A DNA stretch of 64,000 nt from Oscillospiraceae bacterium (GCA_017435565.1 JAFSEU010000031.1:1-64000), one strand, 5' to 3'; counted from the stretch's first letter, positions 1 to 8,910 are shown. Numbers and translations are program-made. Notes: generated by a model from the sequence alone, not told the origin.

Positions 1-141
1 AACGGTGCAACAATCGTTGAAATCACTCACGCTGTAAAGCAGACAGGCTCAACTGCAGGCGTTATCGGCGTTTCCGCTGCTCTCGCTGCTATGATGGGCG
101 CTTGCGCTGTTGTTGCAAAGAAAAAGAAGCTTGTTAAGTAA
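1..141 (+). CDS. C-terminal end of a cell-surface protein with sortase-type tail (partial)
   Basis: Only the last 46 codons lie in the window; the reading frame is open from base 1 and stops at TAA 139-141. The tail has the three-part layout of a cell-wall sorting signal: a short polar motif (VKQTGS), a hydrophobic Ala/Gly/Met-rich stretch of about 20 residues, and a basic end (KKKKLVK). The motif keeps QTG but lacks the Leu-Pro of canonical LPxTG, so it would be a variant signal. Two sortase-domain genes follow within 0.8 kb, which fits a substrate-enzyme pairing. The body of the protein is outside the window, so its function cannot be stated. Confidence 0.6.
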   Translation, partial: NGATIVEITHAVKQTGSTAGVIGVSAALAAMMGACAVVAKKKKLVK

Positions 142-163
142 TTACTTTTCAAGTATCTGATTT

Positions 164-901
164 ATGAAAAAGAATATTGTTTTTAAATTAGCGACAAATC
201 TTATTTTGTCGCTAATTTATTCTATATTGGCAGCTTTGCTTGTATATATATGTATATCTCCGGTGATTTCTCCTATGAAATCCGTTCTGTCTTTAGTTAC
301 GGGAAGCAACATACAGAATAATATCAGAATCAACTCGATATACGTTCCAAATGACGAAGCGGAGCCTGAATTCATCTACGACGATATCACCGGTGCTCTT
401 GTCGAGGTAAAAGAAAACCTTGAATCGGACATTACATACACCTCTGACATTCAATTTCCGAAATACGGCGATATGTACGGTGAGCTGAGCATTGATTCGG
501 TAGGCATATGCCTTGATTTGTATATGGGCGATAACCTCTCGCTCTTAAAGCTCGGCGTCGGACAGTATTATGCCAGCACAATTCCGGGAATGGCAGGCAG
601 AACAATTATCGCCGGTCACAATACTTCCCCATATTTCGGCCCCTTGGATACTCTTGTCGAAAATGATGCGCTGATTGGCGAAATCATCAAAATCAGCACA
701 AGCTACGGAAATTTCTATTACAGCATTTATGATTATGACATAAAGCATTATACCGACACCTCGGCATTTTCATCGGATGAAAACAGCGATGAGGATACTC
801 TTGTTATGTACACTTGTTATCCATTCACATTAGGATATAAATCTGACAGATTATATATCTATGCCGAGAAAATAGCAGGCAGAAATGTAATTTTGGGCTA
901 A
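164..901 (+). CDS. Sortase family protein (class B/D-like), membrane anchored
   Basis: A 245-residue protein with an N-terminal membrane helix (about residues 8-32) and a C-terminal sortase beta-barrel. The catalytic set is visible: His152 in AGHNT, Cys218 in the TLVMYTC motif (TLxTC type) and Arg229 in SDRLYIYA. Sortases cleave a sorting motif in secreted proteins and transfer them to the cell wall or to pilin subunits outside the membrane. It starts 22 bases after the partial gene with the sortase-like tail and is followed by a second sortase 28 bases after its stop, so the three are probably co-transcribed. The exact sortase class is uncertain. Confidence 0.85.
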   Translation: MKKNIVFKLATNLILSLIYSILAALLVYICISPVISPMKSVLSLVTGSNIQNNIRINSIYVPNDEAEPEFIYDDITGALVEVKENLESDITYTSDIQFPKYGDMYGELSIDSVGICLDLYMGDNLSLLKLGVGQYYASTIPGMAGRTIIAGHNTSPYFGPLDTLVENDALIGEIIKISTSYGNFYYSIYDYDIKHYTDTSAFSSDENSDEDTLVMYTCYPFTLGYKSDRLYIYAEKIAGRNVILG

Positions 902-929
902 ACCCGAACATTAGAAAGGCTATGATAAT

Positions 930-1985
930 ATGAAATTCAGAAATTTGGCAATTTGCGCTATCGTATGCTGCGTCTGTGCATTTTCCGGATGCTCGGATAA
1001 GGACAAAAGCTCATCGGAAGCTTCATCACAGCTCGACAGCTCTGCTGTGACTTCAGCCTCAACCGTAACATCAATCGTTACAGTAACTGATGACGAAGGC
1101 AAGGATGTTACCGATGATAAGGGACAGGCTGTCACAAGCGTTGTAACAATCATAGATACAAATGATGACAAAAACGATACCACAACGGCTCCATTTATAA
1201 CCTCTGTGTCCGAAACCGTAGTTACACAAAACATAACTGTAACCGACACACAGGGCGAAGCTGTAACCGACGCACAGGGCAATGCCGAAACAGAAGTTAT
1301 CACCTCTGTTTCACAGGTTGTTGTAACCGTTAGAGCAACGACTACACAGAAAACTACAACCACCGCCAAATCTGTGACTACGACAAAAACCACAGTCGGT
1401 ACTTCTGTTGCTGCTACTACAACATCCAACAATTCCGGTAGTTCAACCACAACCACAGCTACAAGTCCTGCCGTAACAACTGTTCCGACGACAACAACAT
1501 CATCTTCGGCGCAGACAGAAAACGATGTTATTCTCAGCTTTTCGGACATCGACTATCCCACTGCGGGTGAATGCATCGGCTCGGTTTCGATACCCGTTGT
1601 CAACATAGAAATGGACCTTTATTTCGGTGACACCAACCAGATTCTGCGAAAAGGCATCGGTCTTTACTACGGCAGCTATCTCCCCGGATATGAAGGCAGA
1701 AGCATTATGTGCGGTCACAATTCCGACGGATATCTTGCTGATTGGGTCAACTATGCAAAGGCCAACGATGTTGTCGGCGAACAGATTATCGTCAACACAA
1801 CCTACGGCGATTATGTATATGAAATATACGAAACTGCCATTCTTGACAGCTCCGATACCAGATATTTCACAAATTCATATTCAACATCAACGCTTATTCT
1901 CTACTCTTGTATGGAATCCAGCTATACAAACGAAAGAATATATTTTGTTGCAAAGAAGCTCTCAGGACCCGTTCTGGTGCAATAA
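930..1985 (+). CDS. Lipoprotein with Thr-rich stalk and C-terminal sortase domain
   Basis: A 351-residue protein. The N-terminus is a lipoprotein signal with a lipobox ending at Cys21 (AFSGC). Residues 25-195 are a Ser/Thr/Val-rich stalk containing two copies of a TVTDxxGxxVTDxxGxA repeat (about 51-68 and 103-120) and then Thr runs. Residues 200-351 are a sortase domain with His263 (CGHNS), Cys327 (TLILYSC) and Arg336 (NERIYF). The catalytic residues are intact, so it could be an active transpeptidase held by lipid on a long flexible stalk, rather than by the usual N-terminal helix. An RBS (gaaagg) precedes the ATG. This architecture is unusual for sortases. Confidence 0.8.
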   Translation: MKFRNLAICAIVCCVCAFSGCSDKDKSSSEASSQLDSSAVTSASTVTSIVTVTDDEGKDVTDDKGQAVTSVVTIIDTNDDKNDTTTAPFITSVSETVVTQNITVTDTQGEAVTDAQGNAETEVITSVSQVVVTVRATTTQKTTTTAKSVTTTKTTVGTSVAATTTSNNSGSSTTTTATSPAVTTVPTTTTSSSAQTENDVILSFSDIDYPTAGECIGSVSIPVVNIEMDLYFGDTNQILRKGIGLYYGSYLPGYEGRSIMCGHNSDGYLADWVNYAKANDVVGEQIIVNTTYGDYVYEIYETAILDSSDTRYFTNSYSTSTLILYSCMESSYTNERIYFVAKKLSGPVLVQ

Positions 1986-1995
1986 GGTACGTTAA

Positions 1996-2904
1996 ATGAA
2001 CGATAACATACTGCTCAATATCATCAGAGGCTTTGTAAGCTTTGTTCTGTCAATTCTGATTTTTGTCTGCACAACCGCCTTCTGGGCGCAATGCACCATT
2101 CTTGACTCCGAAAAGGTCAACGGATATATGAAGGAAGAATTCTACGGAATGCTTTACACCGAGGTGTGTGACAATATTACAGAAAACACCGTTTCAACCG
2201 GTCTGCCCGAATATCTTCTCACAGCGCCCCTTACAGAAGATATTGTCAAATCGGAAATGAATGCTTCTATCAACTGCCTCTATTCAGGTACAAAATATCA
2301 GCTCGCAACAGACTCACTCAAGACTGATTATAAAAACATTATATCTGTTTATGCTCAGGAAAACGGTCTTGAGCTTGACCGGGCCGCTACCGATTCGCTT
2401 GTAAATTATATTGTAAAGCTTATTGAAGACAGCATAAAAATCCCGTTTTCAAACACACTTTCACCCTATTTCTTATTAGTGCAGGATTACATAGGCAAAA
2501 TAGCAATGATAATGCTTGCAGCTACGGCGGCTGTTCTTCTGTTCCTGTTCTTCCTGTGCAGACCGCGCAGCGTTATGCTCCGCTACATCGGACGTGCGCT
2601 TATGTGCTGCGGCATACTCGGCGGATTTGTTTCGCTCTACGTCACCACTCAGGAGATTGCTTCGAGCGTTAATATAGCTTCGCTTGCATATTCAAATGCA
2701 ATTCTGAGCATTACCAAAGAAACGTTTAACTCCCTGCTTATTGTTTCATTTATATACTTTGGCGCAGGAATCATACTTTCGCTTGTTCCCGTGAAAACAG
2801 AGCAGAATGCAGAAACCGCTTTTGAATCCGACAACGAAAACGAATCCGACTTATGCTCCGATGCTGCGGCTGATGAACAAGACAAACCGACCGACAGACA
2901 ATAG
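1996..2904 (+). CDS. Hypothetical membrane protein downstream of the sortases
   Basis: A 302-residue protein that I do not recognise. It has an N-terminal helix (about residues 10-32), a mostly helical exposed region (35-160), three further helices (about 168-188, 198-216 and 240-262), and an acidic tail rich in Asp and Glu. It starts 10 bases after the second sortase and ends at a strong terminator, so it belongs to the same unit. A role with the sortases or their substrate is inferred from position only. Confidence 0.65.
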   Translation: MNDNILLNIIRGFVSFVLSILIFVCTTAFWAQCTILDSEKVNGYMKEEFYGMLYTEVCDNITENTVSTGLPEYLLTAPLTEDIVKSEMNASINCLYSGTKYQLATDSLKTDYKNIISVYAQENGLELDRAATDSLVNYIVKLIEDSIKIPFSNTLSPYFLLVQDYIGKIAMIMLAATAAVLLFLFFLCRPRSVMLRYIGRALMCCGILGGFVSLYVTTQEIASSVNIASLAYSNAILSITKETFNSLLIVSFIYFGAGIILSLVPVKTEQNAETAFESDNENESDLCSDAAADEQDKPTDRQ

Positions 2905-2916
2905 CGATATATAAGA

Positions 2917-2953
2917 CAAAAACCACTGAAAAGCAATTTTTCAGTGGTTTTTT
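2917..2953 (+). terminator. Bidirectional intrinsic terminator
   Basis: Perfect stem CCACTGAAAA / TTTTCAGTGG with a short loop, a T run on the right and an A run on the left. It can end the sortase unit on + and the GyrI-like gene on -. Confidence 0.85.
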
Positions 2954-2979
2954 ACGTTAAATCAGCTTTTGTAAGCAGT

Positions 2980-3612
2980 TTATGCCAGCTTTATCGGATG
3001 CCTGATAACTGTTTTCCACTTCTCAGGCGCAACCTTTCGTGCATCGGACATATAAATTTCGTGATGCAGACGCTTGTCGCTTATATCATTTACATATCCT
3101 TTTTCTTTAATGTATTCATCCATAAGCGCTACGCTTGCAGGCTCATCATCAAACGAACCGAAATGCATAATCTGAACGCAAAGCCCCTCGTCCACAGTCA
3201 GAAACTCTGCAGATGAACAATCGAGCTTTTTCTTTTTCGTTGCCGCCTGAACTGCCCATTTAAAGTCATTTTCCGTAACAAAATCAGGCAAACGTATAAT
3301 GGAAATCCAGTTGAATGCGTCCTTATTTCTATAATCAACGCCTTTGATATCATCCTGCCACCAGAAGCCTTCAAGAGGCGGCACAACATATTCAAAGAAT
3401 CCGTCTATTTTATAATCCGTTTTGTAGCTCATTTTCAATGTATACGCAACGGCATACAACACGCCGATTGCCTGCTGGTACTCACCGCCAACTATGTTGG
3501 GGTTGCCTTTTCCGCGCACGGCAATATAATTTGCGCTCGGCACGTTTACTATCTGCGGTTTGTTTTTTGGCATATAAAATTCCTTATACTCTTTTTTAAA
3601 GTCAAAAGCCAT
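2980..3612 (-). CDS. GyrI-like small-molecule-binding domain protein
   Basis: A 210-residue soluble protein resembling the GyrI-like/effector-binding superfamily (for example the pattern YIAVRGKGNP near the N-terminus and WKTVIRHPI at the C-terminus). No DNA-binding domain is present, so it is a stand-alone ligand-binding protein. An ATG start at 3612 is chosen because GGAGG lies 8 bases upstream; the longer reading begins at a TTG that overlaps this RBS. The gene is a single unit with its own terminator. The ligand is unknown. Confidence 0.75.
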   Translation of the reverse strand: MAFDFKKEYKEFYMPKNKPQIVNVPSANYIAVRGKGNPNIVGGEYQQAIGVLYAVAYTLKMSYKTDYKIDGFFEYVVPPLEGFWWQDDIKGVDYRNKDAFNWISIIRLPDFVTENDFKWAVQAATKKKKLDCSSAEFLTVDEGLCVQIMHFGSFDDEPASVALMDEYIKEKGYVNDISDKRLHHEIYMSDARKVAPEKWKTVIRHPIKLA

Positions 3613-3712
3613 TTTATTTTCCTCCAAAAAATATAATATGCCTTCAATTTCAATGGTATTTACAGCAAAGACACCTTTGACATCAAAGCCAAAAGTGCCT
3701 TTTTAAACTTAT

Positions 3713-4369
3713 TTATTCAACACCATACTGTGCTCTGTATTCGAGCATTTTGTCGAGATATTCCTTGCCCTCGATAACTCCGTTTTTGATTGCATCGATA
3801 ATATCATTGATATTAACGATTGAATAAATGTTTATTCCAAACTCGCCGCTTACTTCCTGAACAGCGGATTTATCAGAGTTAAGACCTTTTTCCATACGGT
3901 CAACCTGAATCACCATTCCCGCAACCTCAACATCTGCCGCAGCAGAAAGCTTGGGGAGAACCTCTCTTAAGGCCTTGCCCGAGGTCATAACATCTTCAAT
4001 TATTACAACTTTCTCACCATCAGCAAGCTGCTTTCCGACAATCATTCCGCCCTCGCCGTGGTCCTTTACCTCCTTGCGGTCGAAGGAATAATTCACATCA
4101 ATTCCGAACTTGTTGTAGAGCGCTGTTGCTGTTGCAACCGCAAGAGGAATTCCCTTGTATGCAGGTCCGAAAAGAGTTTCAAACTCGATTTTATTGTCGT
4201 GAATGCATTCAGCATAAAATTCGCCGAGTCTTGCGAGCTGTGCGCCCGTGTTATAGTTACCGGAGTTCATAAAATAAGGAGAAATTCTGCCGCTTTTGAG
4301 GGTGAATTCTCCAAAGGTGAGAACGCCGCTGTCAACCATAAACTTGATAAACTTTTCTTTGTAGGTCAT
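3713..4369 (-). CDS. pyrE: Orotate phosphoribosyltransferase
   Basis: 218 residues. It joins orotate to PRPP to form OMP in pyrimidine synthesis. The PRPP-binding signature VVIIEDVMTSGKAL is present, as is the FGPAYKGIPLA segment typical of PyrE. Start ATG at 4369 has AAGGAG upstream. It follows dtd by 17 bases on the same strand. No other pyr genes are nearby, so it is separated from the rest of the pathway. Confidence 0.95.
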   Translation of the reverse strand: MTYKEKFIKFMVDSGVLTFGEFTLKSGRISPYFMNSGNYNTGAQLARLGEFYAECIHDNKIEFETLFGPAYKGIPLAVATATALYNKFGIDVNYSFDRKEVKDHGEGGMIVGKQLADGEKVVIIEDVMTSGKALREVLPKLSAAADVEVAGMVIQVDRMEKGLNSDKSAVQEVSGEFGINIYSIVNINDIIDAIKNGVIEGKEYLDKMLEYRAQYGVE

Positions 4370-4386
4370 AAAACTTCACACTCCTT

Positions 4387-4821
4387 TTATATATCCAGAC
4401 AGACCGTAAACGGCCCGTCATTTTCCAACTTAACGTTCATATGCGCTCCGAAAACACCGCATTCCACACGCTCTATGCTGTTTTTGCAAACCTCTTTAAA
4501 ATATTCATAAAGCTCATTGGCAATATCGGGCGGTGCCGCATCGATAAAGCCGGGGCGCCGCTTTTTGCAGTCTGCATAAAGCGTAAACTGCGATATTATC
4601 AGCATTTCACCGCCGACATCTTTAAGCGAAAGATTGATTTTGCCGTTTTCATCCTCAAAAATGCGCAGATTTGTGATTTTATCCGCCAATTTTTCGCAAT
4701 GCTCTTTTGTATCGCCCTTTCCGACGCCTAACAAAACCACATAGCCCTTGCCGATTTGCCCTACAATCTCACTATCTACTGAAACGCTTGCGCTTGTTAC
4801 TCTCTGTATTACTGCTTTCAT
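4387..4821 (-). CDS. dtd: D-aminoacyl-tRNA deacylase
   Basis: 144 residues, full length for the family. It hydrolyses D-amino acids (and glycine mischarged on tRNA-Ala) from tRNA. The two family motifs are visible: SQFTLYAD in the middle and NDGPFTV near the C-terminus. It lies upstream of pyrE in a two-gene unit and next to tRNA-Ala, though the latter is probably chance. Confidence 0.95.
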   Translation of the reverse strand: MKAVIQRVTSASVSVDSEIVGQIGKGYVVLLGVGKGDTKEHCEKLADKITNLRIFEDENGKINLSLKDVGGEMLIISQFTLYADCKKRRPGFIDAAPPDIANELYEYFKEVCKNSIERVECGVFGAHMNVKLENDGPFTVCLDI

Positions 4822-4877
4822 TGTTATGCTCCAAAAAAAGATAGCTGCTTTAAAATACGTTCAAAAATGAGCGTTAT

Positions 4878-4901
4878 GAAACAAAACGCTTTTGATAAGC
4901 G
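4878..4901 (-). terminator. Probable terminator after tRNA-Ala
   Basis: Read on -, a 5-bp stem CGCTT/AAGCG is followed by TTTTGTTT. It is short, so confidence is moderate. Confidence 0.45.
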
Positions 4902-4928
4902 AAATCCGAAATTACTGATATCGGAAAC

Positions 4929-5004
4929 TGGTGGAGACGATCGGACTCGAACCGACTACCTATACGTTGCGAACGTATCGCTCTCCCGGGTGAGCTACGC
5001 CCCC
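4929..5004 (-). tRNA. tRNA-Ala (anticodon CGC)
   Basis: On - the sequence folds as a 76-nt tRNA with encoded CCA. The anticodon loop TTCGCAA gives CGC, reading GCG. The acceptor stem GGGGGCG/CGTCTCC contains the G3-U70 wobble pair that marks tRNA-Ala. The T loop (GGTTCGAGTCC) is standard. Confidence 0.95.
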
Positions 5005-5009
5005 AAAAC

Positions 5010-5029
5010 TGCCGCAAAATAAAGCGGCA
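5010..5029 (-). terminator. Hairpin between dCMP deaminase gene and tRNA-Ala
   Basis: 6-bp stem TGCCGC/GCGGCA followed on - by GTTTTGG, only 5 bases before the tRNA. It is a weak terminator, so read-through into the tRNA is possible. Confidence 0.4.
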
Positions 5030-5041
5030 AAAACACTCGGT

Positions 5042-5530
5042 TTAATAACCCTTTGCGCCGATGATTGATTCATCGTTGTCAATCCAATCCTGAACATTGA
5101 CAACCCTGTATGAATCTTCTGTATCACGCACAACAACCTTTTCAATGCCAGCGTTTATAATCATACGCTTGCACATCGAACAGCTGTTTGAATTGTTGAT
5201 ATATTCGCCTGTGTCAACCTCTCTGCCGCTTAAATACATTGTGGCACCAATCATCTTTTCACGCTCGGCACAGATGATTGCGTTTGCCTCAGCGTGAACA
5301 CTGCGGCAAAGCTCATATCGTTCTCCTCTGGGGATATTCAACTGCTGACGGATGCAGGTCCCTAAATCAGTGCAGTTCTTTCTTCCTCTGGGTGCGCCTG
5401 CGTATCCCGTTGCAATAACCACATCATTTTTTACGATTACTGCACCGAAGCGTCTGCGCAGACAGGTGCCGCGTTTTGAAACAACGTCTGCAATATCAAG
5501 ATAATAGTTGGTCTTGTCCCTGCGTTCCAT
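5042..5530 (-). CDS. comEB: Deoxycytidylate (dCMP) deaminase, ComEB family
   Basis: 162 residues. It deaminates dCMP to dUMP for thymidylate synthesis. Zinc ligands are visible as His in SVHAEANAI and the two Cys of the SCSMC segment (PCxxC position). The GYAGAPRGRKNCTD segment and the insertion between it and HAE match ComEB/dCMP deaminase rather than tRNA adenosine deaminase. Start ATG at 5530 has AAGGGG upstream; a longer upstream frame is not supported. Confidence 0.92.
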   Translation of the reverse strand: MERRDKTNYYLDIADVVSKRGTCLRRRFGAVIVKNDVVIATGYAGAPRGRKNCTDLGTCIRQQLNIPRGERYELCRSVHAEANAIICAEREKMIGATMYLSGREVDTGEYINNSNSCSMCKRMIINAGIEKVVVRDTEDSYRVVNVQDWIDNDESIIGAKGY

Positions 5531-5619
5531 AACCAAAATTCCCCTTTTATATATTTTCTGCAAAGCCAAAAAAATATCACTTTTATAATCATATCACAAC
5601 AACGCCTTTATTTCAACCC

Positions 5620-5648
5620 TTTACAAATAGTTTTTTTAATGATAGAAT
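5620..5648 (+). promoter_or_regulatory. Sigma-A type promoter for rsmA
   Basis: TTTACA, a 17-base spacer, then TAGAAT, 33 bases before the rsmA start. Confidence 0.55.
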
Positions 5649-5680
5649 ATATAAAACGATTTTTTATATGAGGTAAACAG

Positions 5681-6538
5681 ATGGAAAACTTAACTAATCC
5701 AAGCGTCATAAAGCCGATTATGCAAAAGCACGGCTTTGATTTTTCAAAAAAGCTTGGACAGAACTTTATCATAAACAGCGGTATTTGCCCGAAAATGGCA
5801 CAGATGGCTGATATCGACGGTAAGGGCGTGATAGAAATCGGCCCCGGCGTCGGCGTTTTGACAAACGAGCTTTCAAAGCGTGCAAAAAAGGTCGTCGCTT
5901 TTGAAATTGACACAAGGCTTATACCCGTCTTGACCGAAACTTTAAGCGATTGCGATAATGTAAAAATTATCAGCGGCGATGTTATGAAGCAGGATCTTAA
6001 AACAATTATTGCGCAGGAATTCGGCGATATGCCCGTGAGCGTATGTGCAAATCTGCCGTATTACATCACCTCGCCCATTATTATGATGCTGCTCGAGAAT
6101 AATCTGCCGATTGACTCTATTACCGTCATGGTGCAAAAGGAAGCCGCACAAAGGCTTTGTGCTCCGTTGCCATCAAGGCAGGCAGGAGCAATCACTGCGG
6201 CAGTCAATTATTATGGAACGCCAAGACTTTTGTTCAATGTTTCCAGAGGAAGCTTTCTCCCCGCACCGAATGTAGATTCGGCTGTAATCAGGATAGATAT
6301 TGAAAAGAGATTCGGGCTCGAAGGGCCGCTGGAAAAAGCGTTTTTCCGCTTTATCAAGGCAGCCTTTGCTCAACGCAGAAAAACCCTGCCGAATACACTT
6401 TCCTCACAGTTGCCGATATCCTCTGCCGAAATTGCTGAAATTCTCCAAGGTTTAAACATCAAACCCACAGCCCGTGCCGAAGAGCTTTGTCTTGAAGAAA
6501 TGATACTTCTTTCAAATGCTCTATATAATCGTCTTTAA
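5681..6538 (+). CDS. rsmA: 16S rRNA dimethyladenosine transferase
   Basis: 285 residues. It dimethylates two adjacent adenosines near the 3' end of 16S rRNA during 30S maturation. The SAM-binding motif IEIGPGVGVLT and the catalytic NLPYYI motif are both intact, and the C-terminal helical domain is complete. Single-gene unit with its own promoter and terminator. Confidence 0.96.
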   Translation: MENLTNPSVIKPIMQKHGFDFSKKLGQNFIINSGICPKMAQMADIDGKGVIEIGPGVGVLTNELSKRAKKVVAFEIDTRLIPVLTETLSDCDNVKIISGDVMKQDLKTIIAQEFGDMPVSVCANLPYYITSPIIMMLLENNLPIDSITVMVQKEAAQRLCAPLPSRQAGAITAAVNYYGTPRLLFNVSRGSFLPAPNVDSAVIRIDIEKRFGLEGPLEKAFFRFIKAAFAQRRKTLPNTLSSQLPISSAEIAEILQGLNIKPTARAEELCLEEMILLSNALYNRL

Positions 6539-6542
6539 TATC

Positions 6543-6577
6543 AAAAGCCGCCGTTATTATGCATAACGGCGGCTTTT
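6543..6577 (+). terminator. Terminator after rsmA
   Basis: Perfect 15-bp inverted repeat (arms AAAAGCCGCCGTTAT / ATAACGGCGGCTTTT) with a 5-base loop, ending in TTTT. Confidence 0.9.
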
Positions 6578-6600
6578 CTGCCTCTTTGTGACAACAATAA

Positions 6601-6634
6601 AACGACAGCTTTCGCATTAAAAATATCGTATAAT
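6601..6634 (+). promoter_or_regulatory. Candidate Spo0A-type promoter of spoIIE
   Basis: A consensus -10 TATAAT (6629-6634) lacks a -35 at 17 bases. Instead AACGACA (5 of 7 matches to the 0A box TTCGACA) lies 21 bases upstream. Spo0A-activated sigma-A promoters of Bacillus spoIIE/spoIIG have a similarly long spacer, so this layout is suggestive. Confidence 0.45.
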
Positions 6635-6678
6635 CACATTAAATACGTTGAGATGCAAAAAATGCGGAGGAATGAAAA

Positions 6679-8910
6679 ATGCACCCTGAAAAACTTATGG
6701 AAAAACAAAAGCTGCTTGCTTATTTTGCGTCGGCATTTGCACTGTGCTCACTTTTTAGCAATGCCGAAATCTTAGGGTTTCCGACTCCGCTGAGCGTTTC
6801 GCTCTGCGCTGTTTCCCCGCCATATTTCAGCGTGCTTATGCTCCCTTCAACGGTGATTTCAAGCCTTATATCCGGGAATTTTACAAAAAGGTTCTATCTG
6901 CTTCTCGCACTTGCGGTTTGTGCGCTGCTAAGAGTCATTATGCTTTCACTCAAAAGATATAATGCAAATATGTCGGCAATCTGTGCGCTCGGCGGCTATA
7001 TCGCAGGCGGATTTGTCCTTATTTTTGTACCGATTGAGGGCTATGGCTTTTTTGACCATATCATAGCCTGCTCAATTTGCAGCGTCGGAGCATACTTTGC
7101 AAAATCTGCATACAATTCCTTCAAAGGAAAACACTATTTTTCGCTGTCAACTCCCGATGCAATATACATTTGCGGAACGTTTGTTCTGGTTGTATCGATT
7201 CTTTCGTCAATCAACGCCGCTTCAGTAAACTTGGGAATAATTACTTCAATGGTTTCTTCGCTTTATATCGGGAAAATCTTAGGAAAAAGCGAAGGGTGCG
7301 TCTGTGCTGCACTTGGTTGCCTCGGCGTTTCTTTGTGTTCCCCTTCGGCGGCAAGGCTCTGTGTGCTTATGCCCGTATTTGTGCTCATAGCATCGGTATT
7401 TTCCAAAAAAGGTAAAAAATACGCGGCGGCTGTGTTTGTTCTTGAAAACCTGTTGCTTGGCATAATTGTAAGCTTCAGCGCTGACAGCCTGATATATCTT
7501 GTAAATGTGATTGCGGCCGCCTTGTTCTTTACAATGTATAATAATGAACGGATGGTATCGCTTCTTTCCTCAACTCCGCTTAAAATCCAAAGACGCCGAC
7601 TGCTTCTCGAAAAGCGCATGCACTTTGCCGCTTCTTCAATTAAGGAGCTTCGCAAGGACACTCTGTATGTTTCTCAGATACTCAGGCGCAGAGACTGCCT
7701 TCCCAGCACGCCGAATCATCTTGCTTCAAAATTCTGCAAAGGCTGCGAAAACCGCAGGCTGTGCTGGGAAGAAAAGGAAAACGAAGCATATGAAGCCTTC
7801 GGTTTCTTCCGTCCGCATACTGCCGTGAGTCCGTCCACTTTGCCGGCTTACTTCAACGACTGTCCCAACAGGCTCGAAATCGCCAGGGAATACAGTGTAT
7901 TTGAACAGGAAAGAGCTCTCGATAAGGCAAACGACAATCTGCGCCTGGAAATTCAATCGGCAATATTCTCGCTTCTCGAAGCACAGGAAGAAACCTTCAT
8001 TCAATCGACAAAATATATCTGCAAAACAGATGATTCCGACTATGACCTGTCATCTGTCGCGCAATCGGCGTTGCACGATATCGGCTTGAAAAATTCATAC
8101 GCTGCGGTATTCCGTGAAAGCGGGGATTTAATCAAAGCCGAAATTTATGTAAACGGCATTGAGCTGGCTGAACAAAACGAAATTGTCAGTGCTTTAAGCA
8201 AAGCGCTTGACACAGAGCTGTCTGTCAGCGGCATTCACCGCACAAGCGACTGCACAAAAATCAATCTTGTTCAAAAAGCCGACTCAGGATTTGATTTTGC
8301 ATTTTCACAATCATCGGCTGAGAACGACATCTGCGGAGATTACTGTATGCTCTATTCCGACGGCTTCGGCAACGAATACGCCGCTTTGAGCGACGGTATG
8401 GGGCACGGCAAGGATGCAGCTCTCAATGCACACTTCTGCCTGTCGCTGCTGAAAAAGCTGACTTGCAGCGGAATTCCCCCATACGCCGCTGCGGGACTTA
8501 TCAACTCGGCGATGATGATCAAGGACACCAGCGACAGCTTTGCTACGCTCGATATCACAAAAATAGACGCACAAAGCCGCAATACCGAGATTCTCAAATC
8601 GGGTGCTTCAGCAACGCTGATACGCACAAGCGGACGTGTCATCTGCATAAAAGCGGCTTCCTTCCCGTTGGGAATCGTGGGGACGGCTGAGCCTTATAAA
8701 AAATCTATCAGCCTGAAAAGCGGCGACAGCTTTGTTATGATATCTGACGGAATTGAAGAGGAATACTACCAATACATCAAATCGCTGCTGCTCCACAAGC
8801 AGAATCTTAGCGCAAAGGAGCTTGCCGATGAAATCTGCGGCACTGTCAGCTCAAGCTATAAAACCGGTAAAAAAGATGATATAACAGTGTGTGTGGGCAT
8901 CATAAAATAG
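6679..8910 (+). CDS. spoIIE: Stage II sporulation protein E (PP2C phosphatase)
   Basis: 743 residues, close to the usual length of about 800. In sporulating Firmicutes SpoIIE sits at the asymmetric septum and dephosphorylates SpoIIAA to release sigma-F. The first ~300 residues contain many hydrophobic helices; a linker with a Cys-rich patch (about 350-370, CKGCENRRLC) follows; residues ~540-743 form the PP2C domain with the LSDGMGHGKDA metal-binding motif and MISDGIEEE. Start ATG 6679 is preceded by GGAGG. It shows that the host is spore-forming. Likely controlled by the long-spacer promoter just upstream. Confidence 0.95.
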   Translation: MHPEKLMEKQKLLAYFASAFALCSLFSNAEILGFPTPLSVSLCAVSPPYFSVLMLPSTVISSLISGNFTKRFYLLLALAVCALLRVIMLSLKRYNANMSAICALGGYIAGGFVLIFVPIEGYGFFDHIIACSICSVGAYFAKSAYNSFKGKHYFSLSTPDAIYICGTFVLVVSILSSINAASVNLGIITSMVSSLYIGKILGKSEGCVCAALGCLGVSLCSPSAARLCVLMPVFVLIASVFSKKGKKYAAAVFVLENLLLGIIVSFSADSLIYLVNVIAAALFFTMYNNERMVSLLSSTPLKIQRRRLLLEKRMHFAASSIKELRKDTLYVSQILRRRDCLPSTPNHLASKFCKGCENRRLCWEEKENEAYEAFGFFRPHTAVSPSTLPAYFNDCPNRLEIAREYSVFEQERALDKANDNLRLEIQSAIFSLLEAQEETFIQSTKYICKTDDSDYDLSSVAQSALHDIGLKNSYAAVFRESGDLIKAEIYVNGIELAEQNEIVSALSKALDTELSVSGIHRTSDCTKINLVQKADSGFDFAFSQSSAENDICGDYCMLYSDGFGNEYAALSDGMGHGKDAALNAHFCLSLLKKLTCSGIPPYAAAGLINSAMMIKDTSDSFATLDITKIDAQSRNTEILKSGASATLIRTSGRVICIKAASFPLGIVGTAEPYKKSISLKSGDSFVMISDGIEEEYYQYIKSLLLHKQNLSAKELADEICGTVSSSYKTGKKDDITVCVGIIK

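Noticed and set aside
920..1549. Long - strand ORF (209 codons) rich in Val/Thr
   Set aside because: It is the antisense of the Thr-rich stalk of the lipoprotein-sortase; the composition simply mirrors the repeat codons, and there is no RBS.
3640..3712. Imperfect hairpin near 3670-3705 as a terminator of pyrE
   Set aside because: The stem has several mismatches and no T run on the - strand.
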